From Salvia splendens (Eukaryota; Streptophyta; Magnoliopsida; Lamiales; Lamiaceae): a stretch of 64,000 nucleotides of DNA. A program made the position numbers and the translations under genes. Each line of letters begins with the position of its first letter. The first letter of the stretch is position 1. Positions 43,949 through 55,260 of this stretch are shown in pieces. Below the pieces are notes generated by a model that was not told where the DNA came from, searched no databases, and saw only the letters and a list, made by a program, of their open reading frames with translations. The stretch spans positions 12,810,729-12,874,728 of the forward strand of contig NC_056038.1 in NCBI RefSeq assembly GCF_004379255.2, written 5' to 3'.

Positions 43949-46900
43949 ATGCCTCTCATCAACTTCATCTTCTTGCTTTTCTCACTAACTCTTGCAACAG
44001 CCACTTGCCCCAACAAATGCGGCAGCGTACACTTCTCTTACCCGTTCGGAGTCGGGTCGGACTGCTCCATGGGTTCATCATTCAACATCGTATGCAACAA
44101 ATCAACAAAACCCTACCTCAACATAACCGGTAAGATGCTCGAAATCGTAGCGATACACCCGACTCAGATACGGGTCAAGTACCCGTATCTGTTGGCTGCT
44201 ACTTGCTACAGTAACACGGAGGATTACCCGCACAACAGCACACGTGACGACTTCTCCTCGGTCAATTTGATGGATACTCAATACGCCATATCGGATCAGA
44301 ACTGGCTCACTGCCGATGATATCGTGACCGCGTTCGGGGAGAACAACAAGAGCTTCGCAGGCGGCTGTGTGACGTACTGCGCCAATAAACAGCCGCGTGG
44401 GCACGGGGTCTGCCCCAATGACGAAAACGGGTATTCGGCCGGCAACGGGTGTTGCCAAACATCCATACCCAAAGGTATGCATTAACTTCTTTCATAGTAA
44501 GTTCAGTTATATTTTGAGTTTATAAGGTATTAAGGTAAGCGCACACTCCCTTCGTCCCATTCTAAGTGTCAAACAATCTAAATGTTACATTTTTTAAAAC
44601 ATAAAACATTTCTCTCTATTTAATTATATGTTATGGACTCATTGTCCTGTGAGAACAATTGGTGTGAGGTATATAGACTGAATGGACTCTATCGGCTAGT
44701 CTTTTAGGCTGAGTTATCCTGTTTGGTCTATATTATTATATCTCTTACTTTTCTTAACTCACAAAACAAGTTTGCATAAAGTCCAGTGTAGAATAAGAAA
44801 TGCTATAGTTAGAATGGACAGAGGGAGTATATTGTACTGGTAGGAATGGACAGGATGAAGAGAATATGTGTGATTGAAGCTACAATCAATGAAAGATAAA
44901 ATCGAATCAAAATAGATTATTTACTTTCCTTCATAATGTAGAATCGAACTCAATATAAAGAGTTTATGTAATAGAGTTGATTAACAATGTAGGCATTACA
45001 ATTTTTGACGTCTTTAATTTATTTCTGCATTAGTCTTATATTTTCCGTATTCTATTTACTATCAGGCACGACGTTCTTGGCAACACAGTTAAGTGACGCA
45101 GGTGGAAAATGGGTACGCAGCAAGTTTTTCCCGTGCAGTTACACCTTCGTAGAGGAAAAACGAACTCCCAAGCAATCTGCATTTTCGTATCCGTTTTCCG
45201 ACTTGAATAAGTCCAAAAATATCAATGAGTGGGTGCTGAGTACCCCGCAGCCGGTGGTGCGGCTAGACTGGAGGGTTGGGACCCAAAATTGCAGTGAAGC
45301 TCAGCGGAATTCATCCACCTATGCCTGCAAAGCCAATGCTGATTGTCTCAATCTTGAGTACCTCTGTCGCTGCAAGAAAGGATTCCATGACAATCCATAC
45401 CTAAATGGTTGCCAGGGTTAGTAGTGTTTCTTTTAATATGAAATCCTTACATTATTTTTAATTCATCTTCTTCCTAATTGTAGTCTATAAATATATAATG
45501 ATGTGTACTATTATTAGTTTGACATTACATAACATATCAGATACTAATACAATATCTGTTTGTTGTTTCACAAATATCAATAAGATTTTCTTAAGTCAAC
45601 TGATATGTTTTGTGATGTCAACTGATATAGTTCTCATTTTAACCAACATATCAGTTGTGAAGTGAAGTTAACCACTCCGGTGTGACGTAATATTCTAATA
45701 CTCCTATACAATTTTTTTTGGACCCAGATATTAATGAATGTGAAAATATTGACCTTAATCCTTGCAATTCAAATGCGATTTGCACCAACACTAATGGGTC
45801 TGCCTACTGCTCTTGCCCAAAGGGGTATGCTGGTGATGGTTTGAAAAATGATGGCAAAGGTTGCATACCATCAAATATGATTCATGTCTTCATAGGTAAT
45901 TTAATTTTAGTACAAGTTTTAGTTTAAATGCTAAGATTATTCAGTCTAGCTAAATTGATGAGTGATTTTATGAGTAGGTGTGGGCTCCGGAATAGGATTT
46001 CTTCTTTTCCTCTCAATTTGTATCCTGGTGCATATACTATTACGAAAGAGAAGGAATAAAAACCGTAAGGCGAAATTCTTCAAACGAAACGGTGGTCTTC
46101 TCTTACAACAACAAACAAATGAAAGAACAATTCAAAAGGCCAAGCTATTTTCTTCTGAAGAGTTGGAGAAAGCCACGGATAACTTCAATGAAAGTCGAAT
46201 TCTTGGACAAGGAGGGCAAGGCACGGTCTACAAAGGAATGTTGTCCGATGGCAAGATTGTGGCAATCAAGAAATCGAAGCTTCTCGATAAGGACCACTTA
46301 GAGCAATTTATAAATGAGGTTGTGATACTATCACATGTTAATCATAAGAATGTGGTCAAATTGTGGGGATGTTGTCTGGAGACCGATGTTCCTCTCCTCG
46401 TCTACGAGCTAGTGCCTAACGGGACACTCTTTGATCTAATTCAGGATCCTAACACTGAGTTCCAAGTTTCGTGGAACATGCGTCTGAAGATCGCAACAGA
46501 TATTGCTGGAGCGCTCGCATATCTTCACTCTGCGTTGTCCATACCTATCTACCATAGAGACGTCAAGTCCAGTAATATTCTTCTAGGTGAAAAATATACG
46601 GTTAAATTGTCTGATTTCGGGATCTCTAGGTCTGTTGGAACGGACCAGACACATTTGACCACATTGGTAAAGGGAACATTTGGATATCTGGATCCAGAAT
46701 ATTTCCAGTCGAGCCAATTTACAGGAAAGAGCGATGTTTACAGTTTCGGAGTGGTTCTTGTCGAACTTTTGACAGGACAGAGGCCGATAGACATAAGAGA
46801 AGAGGAGAGAAGTTTAGTGATGCGTTTTCTTGAATCTATGGAAGAAAACAATTTATACAAAATTTTGGATGACGAAGTTTTGAAGCATGGCAATGAGGTG

Positions 46901-47098
46901 GAGGTTACTGCAGTTGCATGGCTTGCGCAAAGATGCTTGAATTTAAAGGGGAGAATGAGACCAACCATGAAAGAGGTAGCAAGAGAATTGGAGAGTTTGC
47001 ATATGTGTGTAGAAGATGGGGAAGCTTGTGAAGCCAAGTCCATTATTATTTCGGACAATGAGTATGCATGCACAACTAGTGGTATAAGTGTAGAATAA
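43949..47098 (+). CDS. Wall-associated kinase-like receptor, conventional architecture
   Basis: Four exons: 43949-44474, 45066-45416, 45728-45895 and 45978-47098; GT-AG borders, all junctions in the same phase, 721 aa. I chose the ATG at 43949 over the in-frame one at 43919 because [18 protein letters not shown] is a clear signal peptide. Exon 1 is one GUB_WAK domain ([20 protein letters not shown]), exon 2 the WAK-associated Cys-rich part, and exon 3 an EGF_CA repeat ([13 protein letters not shown]). Exon 4 holds a membrane helix ([18 protein letters not shown]) and a kinase with glycine loop GQGGQGTV, Lys446, HRD 541-543 and DFG from 561. All catalytic residues are present. The kinase is very close to the other two WAKLs, but the ectodomain has one module instead of two. 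Expected role: pectin sensing and signalling at the plasma membrane. Confidence 0.92.
44543..44830. mobile_element. MITE in intron 1 of the third WAKL gene
   Basis: CACTCCCTTCGTCCCATTCT at the left and AGAATGGACAGAGGGAGTAT at the right are imperfect inverted ends. About 288 bp, non-coding. Confidence 0.6.
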
Positions 47099-47294
47099 AC
47101 ATCTTCTTTACTTACATTTTAGCTATGAAAGTATGCATGCAACTTGAAGTTGATAGAGATATAACTTTCATTTGTACTATTTACCTAATGGTAGCTTTCA
47201 TTGACAGTTTCAATTTTCACACTCGATTATGCAAGAAAAATTTTCTTATAAAATGATAGAACGATTGAAATGAATAACCAAGTTAATTGATGCC

Positions 47295-48172
47295 TCAAAA
47301 AGGGGCAGAAAGGGGCTCTTTAATATCCCTACATTCCGGTGATGATTCCACTACTAAACATTGGCAATAAGTCTCCACAGTAACAACCTCTTCCTTGAAA
47401 ACTGCCCCGCCGCGGCCACTCTCCTCCACCACCTTCTGTGGCTGCAGATTTTCGCCTGAAACTGTCACCACCACCGCCGGCTCTTTGATTTCGACCACGT
47501 CCTTCAGTCCCTGCAGCTATGGAGTTTCATGGATGTAAGAATCATTGAAATTAGTCAAATTCTGGTTTGTCCCATACTTTTTAAAACTAGAATAATAAAT
47601 CACCAAGTTTCAGATCTTTGCAATTATCTCGTACGTCATTTTTCCGGTGAAGCCTGTGATGGTGTGAAAACCAAATTTCGCAATTATCCGACCACCGTTT
47701 CAAGGCAAATCACACTACGTCAGTTTGTGCCACTGTCGTTTTGTCCACATAGATAAATCTGATTGGCACATCATTGCAACAAAAAAAACGACATATGGGC
47801 TAATTGTGATATTCTCGAACCTGGTGATCAGTCATTCCAGTTTTAAAAAGTGTGGGACAAACCAAAATTTGACTAGTTGCGATTGTTTTGGCAATTAGGC
47901 CAAAATAACCTTAAATTCAACTTGTATAAAGAAATCAAACCTCAGTAAACATAGTTGATGCTTCATCCGGTTCCTTTGTCTGAACAATATCAACAGCAAT
48001 TTCCTGTACACAAAAATGATTCATCATAATAAACATGTTAATCATACAAAATGATTCATAATACTGTTTGCAAACAAACCAAGAAATAAGAAATGCATAC
48101 TCTGGCGTGATCGAGCTGTCCTTGTTTCAAGGTGCGAGGCTCCAACTCAATTGAACAACAGTAGTTTGCCAT
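47295..48172 (-). CDS. Small three-exon gene, protein of unknown function (~116 aa)
   Basis: Read on the minus strand, exon 1 is 48172-48101 (ATG; MANYCCSIELEPRTLKQGQL, then DHAR), exon 2 is 48003-47941 (EIAVDIVQTKEPDEASTMFT, then E) and exon 3 is 47510-47295 (begins GLKDVVEIKEPAVVVTVSGE). Each intron has GT-AG ends and all junctions are phase 0, so the frame stays open to a TGA at 47295-47297. It would be about 116 residues, acidic, with no signal peptide or membrane segment. I do not recognise the family. The MANYCC start, a helical AREIAVDIVQ..EA segment and a Val/Glu-rich C-terminus are its features. It lies tail to tail with the third WAKL, under 200 bp away. The long second intron contains a MITE. 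Confidence 0.6.
47552..47875. mobile_element. MITE with ~36-bp TIRs inside an intron of the small gene
   Basis: TTTGTCCCATACTTTTTAAA at the left is mirrored by TTTAAAAAGTGTGGGACAAA at the right, about 320 bp apart, with TAGTCAAAT at the outer edges. It does not carry the CTCCCTCCG end and so belongs to another family. Non-coding. Confidence 0.7.
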
Positions 48173-48656
48173 AAACGAAATACAAATCCAAGATTTCTCA
48201 TAAAAAGATAGTACTAATAATATTAATTCAGTTGATCTTGATCATGAGCATCAACTACTTTTTTGTTAGTACAGATAAGATACAGTTAAACCGTTTTATA
48301 TATTCAAAATTTTCAAACTGGGAAGTCACGGATTAGTGACCTTGTGCCTCTAGCTTTTTGAACAACTTTTTTTTTTCACTTTCTCAGAGCAATGTGGTGT
48401 TTCACGAGAGAGAAATAAATACTAGCTCCCACATTTTATTGTAATTGGTTGGGCAATAGAGTGGGATTATGGCCTAACAAACATATATAGACCAATTTTT
48501 AAAACTAACGGAATGATGTGATGGGCATTTAGTAAAGAAAATGGCTGATTTTTAATATTCATAAAAATCAAATTTTAGTAATATAATTAATAATATTAAT
48601 ATTAATTTTCGTCCAATCCGAAATTGAGTATTCTTGGCTTTCCTCTTTAATATAGT
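48173..48656. other. Upstream region of the small minus-strand gene
   Basis: AT-rich, no other gene seen. Likely contains the minus-strand promoter and leader, but no convincing TATA box was picked. The TTAATATAGT at 48647-48656 is the left target duplication of the next MITE. Confidence 0.4.
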
Positions 48657-49038
48657 GAGAAATGATATGCTACATACTTTATGTGAGCTCCTTATGTGTC
48701 ACTCTCATTTGACGCACGTTTAGTGTTGTTCGTTTCGATTTATATATTTAGTTTAATTTTAATATATTAAAAAATATTATTAAAATTTTTTATTTCACAA
48801 AATTCATAAAAATCAAACTCGATTTTCTCATTTTCTCTATAATTTTAAATAAATTAATAAAATAACAAATCATGCTTTGATTTTTTTTTAATTTTATGAA
48901 ATTAAAATTTTCAATAACATTTTTTAATGTATTAGAATCAAACTAAATATATAAATCGAAACAAACAATACTAAATGTGCGCCAAAAGAGATTGGTGACA
49001 TAAGGAGCTCATATAAGATGTGCAACATATCATTCCTC
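48657..49038. mobile_element. Mutator-like foldback MITE with a 10-bp target duplication
   Basis: The terminal repeats GAGAAATGATATG and (minus strand) GAGGAATGATATG extend into arms of about 140 bp. GAGCTCCTTATGT and TTTCGATTTATATATTTAGT in the left arm are mirrored in the right arm. The exact direct repeat TTAATATAGT flanks it (48647-48656 and 49039-49048). Non-coding; the Mutator class is inferred from duplication length and long arms. Confidence 0.85.
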
Positions 49039-50200
49039 TTAATATAGTATATTATTTTCGGCGCTTAATATATAAATATACATTAATTCATTTGAGTACG
49101 CTGCTGACATTAATTAATTAACATCTTTTTCCCAGAGCGGTTTTGTTCGAAAAATATATTTATCATTTATGAACTAAATTCCAACCGGTCGGGTTTCTCG
49201 GTGGTATATATTTATTTCGAACATCTCTTGAAGATATTATCTAGGTCAACTCACCTAGCGCACGATTCGTTGCAGTAATAATATTAGGACCTCTAAACAT
49301 TGATCACAACTACCCAAAATTCTTGGGTTACGAAAAATATTTACCTATTGATAAGTCAAAGTAGTTTATAACCAATATCGTATGCTCAATGTTATGTCAA
49401 CAATGATTAAGAAATAACAATCACCGAGACCTCGTCTTTCAGTAAATAGCAAGAAAGACTTATCTCAACTGTTAGATCCGTTCGATACTATACCACACCA
49501 GTGTCGTTTATTTTCTAAAGGCGACATAAACATGTGGACTGACACAACAACCTTTCTTGATAGGCAGTCAAAGGTTATCTAGGGTGTGACATTTTATTTT
49601 TCTTTTGCAAAGCATTGCATAGAATTAGACTTGTTTGTTTTTTATACATTTAAATGTTTGAGAAACGTCTTATAAATGCACAAGCAAACACAATGTATTA
49701 TTATTACTTCTTCTCAAATCGGGTTAAAGGTTGATTGTAGAGTTTATTGTAAAAAAGCAAAAATCTATTAATGAGAAATGCTAGAAACATGATTTTCAGT
49801 CAACCGTAATAAGAAAATGGTTGTTGCCAAGAACGAGCACTCAGTTATGGATCATAAAGAAAATGGAATATTAAATGCTAAGTACTCGATCCACTGGACT
49901 CGAGTATGAAATCCCTACATCAAATAAATCACAATTCATGGCAATAACTGCTCAGGGCATAGAAAACAATTTGAATGCGAGCACATGTGTATGGACACAT
50001 GCGCCTTTGAGATTCATAACTCAGCATGTGCATGGAAACTTTACCCAATACTCTTTTCAACAACTCAGCATGCACATTTAGAAATATATATAGGCTAAGT
50101 ACATGGTATGTGTCAAAATATACATATATATTTGAGAATAATTGTCGAGCCATGATAATAACGGCATGATAATAACGCATTGGGCTTTTCTTTAAAGAGG
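49039..50200. other. AT-rich intergenic DNA
   Basis: No gene, RNA gene or clear repeat ends could be recognised. Confidence 0.4.
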
Positions 50201-50427
50201 TACTCCCTCCGTCCCATAATAATACGCATTTTTTTCCTTTTTAGTACGTCCCATAAGAATATGCACTTTGTAATTTTGAAAAATCTTTTCTCTCTAATGA
50301 GGTAAGACTCATTCTCCACTAACAATACTTTAATTACTTTTTCTCTTTATATCTCTCTTACTTTACCAATTTTACATTAAAACTCGTGTCGAACCCAAAG
50401 TACATCCTCTTTGGAAACCGGGGAGTA
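50201..50427. mobile_element. Stowaway-like MITE
   Basis: It starts TACTCCCTCCGTCCCATAAT and ends GGAAACCGGGGAGTA; AATATGCACTTTG inside places it in the same subfamily as 20270-20490. The right terminal repeat is partly decayed. Confidence 0.7.
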
Positions 50428-51808
50428 TAATCTTACTAAATTCTCATGTTAATAGTTTGACAAAGTAGTCTAAGTTCTTTCCTTAATTCACCTTATTTGA
50501 ACATCCACGTGCTTGGAAGGTAAGCTCCCTTGTAGTACCCATATTCAATTAATTTATTTTAACATAATAGACATTGTAAAATAAATTATTTATGATAAGA
50601 CAACAACTTGAAAAAATAAAATAAAAGTGCGAATTTTAAAGAAAATTTAAAAATGACATTTTTCGGTATTTATACGTGCATTCGCACTTAACGTGTTTGG
50701 ATATAAATTTCATATAATACATTTCGTAATACTCAATCGAAATTTTATCACATATCTTATTGGGGATAAGCATCTTAGTTCCATGTCGCTCTAAGAAATT
50801 TATAATATTACTTCACACTAATTAAATCAGATTTAATTAATTTGAGTCTAATTTAAATGGGAGATTTAATTACTTGATATTAATTATATAAAGAGGTTTA
50901 ATTTCTTGAGACTAATTAAATGTCATTGCCATTAGTTTTTGGTAAATGTTAGGAATATTTATTCTTTTTTTTTACTTTATTTTATCTCATATCTTCTCCC
51001 ATCTACTCTAGTACATGCTCATTGAACTAATTAAACATTTTTTTTTCTTTAACTATTGTGTCAAATGAAATGTCTCATTTAGATCTTGATGAAAGGAAGT
51101 CTTATATTTGTATCATGGAAAGGTAGTGCTTTTTTAAATAAAATATTTTGAAATATGTAAACATGAATTCTAACATAATTATTAATCCTAATTCAAAATA
51201 AACACTCCATTTAAGAAGTTAAACATTTTTTTGATAAAGTAAAGACAATTTAGTCAAGAGTATCTAGGAAGTAACTCACACACATCTTATACATAACGAA
51301 CTCCCACAGTCCAAAAATTCTTTGAAATAGGAGTATGTGAAATCACTCTGCTTTTCCCCTTCCATATTCCCCCTTTTTCAGTTACATGTCATCCCTCAGA
51401 TCCATCTTGCCAACTGTACATATGATAGTATACATGGGGGATTCGTTTGATTGCTAAAACTTGTCATTTTTAGTGGAGTATTCAAGACTGAAAGCTCCGA
51501 TCTTTGCATGAAGGAATCTTGTTGTTTGAAATTCTTTGAATTGTGATTATAGGGGAAATTTTGTGGGATTGGAGGCATGCGCGGTGGATGCCTGGATGTC
51601 TGATTTATTCTTCCCGTTTTTGTTGAAATCTTGTTTGCCGCGAACAAGAAATCTCTGTAACAATCTTTATAGTTTTGTGTTTGAGAGGCTGGGAAATTGT
51701 CTCTCTTGTGTTTGAGCAATTTTGTGACTGAAAAAAATCGTATTGAAATTTCAGAGCTGGTGACTTTTCTGGGATCTTTGAGGCTGTGATTGTGTTGAGA
51801 TAGGAGAG
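50428..51808. other. Upstream and leader region of the HD-ZIP III copy
   Basis: Mostly AT-rich DNA without genes. The part from about 51340 is richer in CT and reads like the long 5' leader typical of class III HD-ZIP genes, directly before the ATG at 51809. No start site can be fixed. Confidence 0.4.
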
Positions 51809-52124
51809 ATGGAAATGTCTTGCAAGGAGAGTAAGGCAGCTGCAGCGGCGGCTTTGGACAACGGCAAGTATGTACGTTACACGCCAGAGCAGGTTGAAGC
51901 CCTCGAGAGGTTGTATCACAACTGTCCAAAGCCGAGCTCAACGCGGCACCAACAGCTGATTCGTGAATGCCCCATCTTATCCAACATCGAGCGTAAGCAA
52001 ATAAAAGTTTGGTTTCAAAATAGAAGGTAAGAAGCATTTGTTGTTGTTGTTGTCGTTTTCTAGTGTATATTTACTCTATAATTTATGAAACTTTAATGTG
52101 AATTTTGAATATTCAATTTGAAGT

Positions 52125-52798
52125 TGATGGAGTACGAAATAAACAAGCCCAATAGCAGGGACAGCTCGGCTAGCCCAAAGCCCAAGAAAGAGTTCAGTTC
52201 GGCCAAGAGTTCAGTTCGGCACAACCAAAGAGTTCGGCCCTAGCCTATAGCTCGGTAAAAGCCAACTAATCAAGCTCTGCTCTCTGGTCGGCATCAAGCT
52301 CTACTCTCAGATCGGCAAAAGCTGCTCGGCAATAATTTCAGCAGTTCGGTCTCAGTATTCGACCGAACTAGGAGATAGTGGACTCATGCAAGATTTCCAC
52401 CTCCGCTACACCGACGATCTATTTTAGTGGTGTCAAGCAGTCATTAACTCAGGCAGGATAGTGGACCCATGCAAGGTCGCCACGATCTCCACGACATCCA
52501 CTACCTAATAAATGCTGCATGCCACGATCTTGGTTCGAAATATAAATAGAACCCAGGTCAGATAGATAAGAGATCTTCTTCTTCTTCTTCTGTTAAATTC
52601 TAATAAGCTCTCTAGAGAGAATATCATAAAGCAGGCCAGTGTTGTAAGCTGTAATTCGCAGATCAAGCAATACAAACCTGCCCCCATTTCTCCCCGTGGA
52701 CGTAGATTTACCTCAGTAAATCGAACCACGTAAAATCTCTGTGTTGATCTTCATTTATTTCCTGCATTTACAAACATCAAAAATTCGCGGACTCATCA
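52125..52798 (+). repeat. Left LTR of the non-autonomous element
   Basis: 674 bp. A TATA-like ATATAAATAG lies at about 52540 and is followed by a (CTT)n run near 52573. The last ~100 bp (CGTGGACGTAGATTTACC, CGAACCACGTAAAATCTC) resemble the end of the copia LTR at 14022-14489. Confidence 0.94.
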
Positions 52799-52799
52799 C

Positions 52800-52815
52800 T
52801 GGCGCCGTCTGTGGG
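52800..52815 (+). other. Primer-binding-site-like sequence of the non-autonomous element
   Basis: TGGCGCCGTCTGTGGG starts one base after the LTR and is identical to the sequence after the copia LTR at 14492. Confidence 0.65.
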
Positions 52816-52871
52816 AAACAGAGAACCAAATTTGTGATAAAGCGAGTTTTTGATCCTCCTCCACCAAAAAA

Positions 52872-53617
52872 ATGCATTCCAGATCACGTAACACCCATAA
52901 TTCTGTCCGTGACAACCGTGAGGAAGTAAGTCTAGCTCGCAGGTCTGAAAAACGGCCTCGGGAGACATCTACTTCCAGTTCTCACGAAGGAGCAAGCCAC
53001 TCCAGGAGTCATCGCACAGAATCTTCCCAGCAGCCCGATTTAAATGAGGTTGTCAAGCTGTTTTTGGCCGAGAAGCAGGAGGAGTTCTTAGCCTTCCTGC
53101 AAAAAAGCCAGCAGCCGGAGAAGAAAACGGGGGATTCTCCCTCCTCCTTCAGACATGAAAGTCACTACCGCAGTAGTGACGTGTCCTCCAGGCGAGAGAA
53201 TCCTCACCCCCGACATGTTCTTCCTCGCCGAACTCCTTTTGAAAGAATTCAGAGGGCACCGGTACGAAGTAGATTGGGACCACGTCTCAATCCTGAGACG
53301 CCACCCGCTCAGTTCGTACCATTGAACAAGTCAAGAGCGGAAATTTCGAACTACATTCCGAAATGTTCGAAAAACCAAAACGGATGACGAAATCGGCCAC
53401 ACGCCGAAGTCTTGATGCATATTGCTCCTTCCATCAAACCCACGGTCACGATACCGAGGAGTGCCGAAATTTGGCTGCAGGTATTGATGTTCTTGTGAAA
53501 ACAGGAACGTTAAAAAAATACCAAAGCAAGCAGCCGAAAAACAAAAAACAAAAAGCAGAGGGGTACGAGCTGCTTTCCTCAGAATCCGAAAAGGCAACAG
53601 GATCCCGAAGACGATGA
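52872..53617 (+). pseudogene. Broken gag of the non-autonomous element
   Basis: The first frame (52872-53387) starts MHSRSRNTHNSVRDNREEVS and is rich in Ser, Arg and Glu. The continuing Gag sequence is in another frame from about 53363 (FEKPKRMTKSATRRSLDAYC, then SFHQTHGHDTEECRNL), so there is a frameshift near 53360-53387. Compared with full Gags the central capsid part is very short, so an internal deletion is likely. It may still hold the packaging signal. Confidence 0.75.
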
Positions 53618-54050
53618 CGAGCAACAATATGATGGAGTAATCCTGACCATTGATGCTTTCCCTGCCGGGAAGACTAAATCGTCCCTGAAGCCGTAATTCA
53701 GGTAGAGATCGGCATACCCAGTTTCCGAACTCTAAACTTCTTCTCAGCAGATCTTGCCGAAGAAGAGAACTGGCCTGCATATAAACAGCCAAGTACAAGG
53801 AGCAAGTAGCCTGGTATTACAACCAAAGGGTGAAGAAGCTGCAACTTCAAGTGGGAGATCTCATCTTGAGAAACAACGAAGTTGGCCGAGCAGAAAAGCT
53901 GGGCAAACTCTAACCCACCATCAAAAATTTCCATATCGGGTGTCAGAAGTCCTCGGCAAAGGGTCTTATAAATTGACTCTCAAGTCAGGAGAATAAACGC
54001 CCCGAGCATGGCATATTTCCAACCTCAAAAAGTTCCATTTGTAAGAGACA
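53618..54050 (+). pseudogene. Remnant of protease start joined to the integrase C-terminus
   Basis: DGVILTIDAFPAGKTKSSL (to about 53690) is the region normally near the protease. It jumps to VEIGIPSFRTLNFF (from about 53700) and then YKEQVAWYYNQRVKKLQLQV, GDLILRN and RVSEVLGKGSYKLTLKSGE, which belong to the very end of a gypsy integrase. Protease, reverse transcriptase, RNase H and the integrase core are all missing between them. Several frame breaks are present. Confidence 0.75.
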
Positions 54051-54194
54051 GTTCAGTCAGTCTTATGTGTTTTCTTTGTTTTTTACTTGTTCTTGTCTCT
54101 ACGTGCGTTGTGTCTGTCTATGTGAGTGTCGTCTCTTGCAAATATAACTGAGGTATCTCGTTCTTCAAAGGCTAATCCCCTTTTTAGAACATAA

Positions 54195-54988
54195 CAAGCC
54201 AACGATTGTGCGTCAAAGCTTCTACAGAAGATACAAGACCACAATTCAGCTTAAACAAGCAGTTCGTCCGAAACGAGCTGCAACAAGCCAACGATTGTGC
54301 GTCAAAGCTTCTACAGAAGATACAAGACCACAATTCAGCTTAAACAAGCAGTTCGTCCGAAACGAGCTGCAACAAGCTAAAGATTGTGTCAAAGCTTCTA
54401 CAGAAGATACAAGACCACAATTCAGCTTAAACAAGCAGTTCGTCCGAAACGAGCTGCAACAAGCCAACGATTGTGCGTCAAAGCTTCTACAGAAGATACA
54501 AGACCACAATTCAGCTTAAACAAGCAGTTCGTCCGAAACGAGCTGCAACAAGCTAAAGATTGTGTCAAAGCTTCTAAAGAGGATACAAGACCACAATTCA
54601 GCTTAAACAAGCAGTTCGTCCGAAACGAGCTGCAACAAGCCAACGATTGTGCGTCAAAGCTTCTACAGAAGATACAAGACCACAATTCAGCTTAAACAAG
54701 CAGTTCGTCCGAAACGAGCTGCAACAAGCTAAAGATTGTGTCAAAGCTTCTACAGAAGATACAAGACCACAATTCAGCTTAAACAAGCAGTTCGTCCGAA
54801 ACGAGCTGCAACAAGCCAACGATTGTGCGTCAAAGCTTCTACAGAAGATACAAGACCACAATTCAGCTTAAACAAGCAGTTCGTCCGAAACGAGCTGCAA
54901 CAAGCTAAAGATTGTGTCAAAGCTTCTAAAGAGGATACAAGACCACAATTCTGCTTAAGAATCAAGCACTTCGTCTGAAACGAACTGC
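54195..54988. repeat. Tandem array A: 87/89-bp units in a higher-order pattern
   Basis: Units start near 54195, 54284, 54373, 54460, 54549, 54636, 54725, 54812 and 54901. Type A (89 bp) has GCCAACGATTGTGCGTCAAAG minus its last base. Type B (87 bp) has GCTAAAGATTGTGTCAAAG. After an initial A the order is A B A B A B A B. The B units themselves alternate between CTTCTACAGAAGAT and CTTCTAAAGAGGAT, so the larger period is about 352 bp. All lie inside the LTR element. Confidence 0.9.
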
Positions 54989-55260
54989 AACAAAAGTCCG
55001 ATTCTCGCGATAAAACTTGCCTGAATTAGGACAAGGGAAAGTCCAATCCACGCGATAAAACTCGCCGAATTAGGACGACCAAGTTCGGTCAAAGCAGTTT
55101 ACCTCATAAGACCGAGGACGACCATGTCTAGTCAAAGAGGTTTACTGCATAAGACCACTTCGGTTAACTGGGAAAGTCCGATCCACGCGATAAAACTCGC
55201 CGAATTAGGACAAGGGAAAGTTCGATCCCGGCGACAAAAATCGCCAAATTAGAACACAAA
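54989..55260. repeat. Short repeats between the two arrays
   Basis: About four copies of a block with GCGATAAAACTCGCCGAATT and AGGACAAGGGAAAGT, mixed with AAGTTCGGTCAAAG-type units that foreshadow array B. Confidence 0.7.

Noticed and set aside
47529..47756. Plus-strand open frame behind the third WAKL
   Set aside because: It covers a MITE in an intron of the minus-strand gene and has no recognisable domain.
54208..54978. Open frames of 74-103 codons in array A
   Set aside because: They repeat with the 176-bp dimer, lack any domain and appear on both strands; they are products of the tandem repeat.
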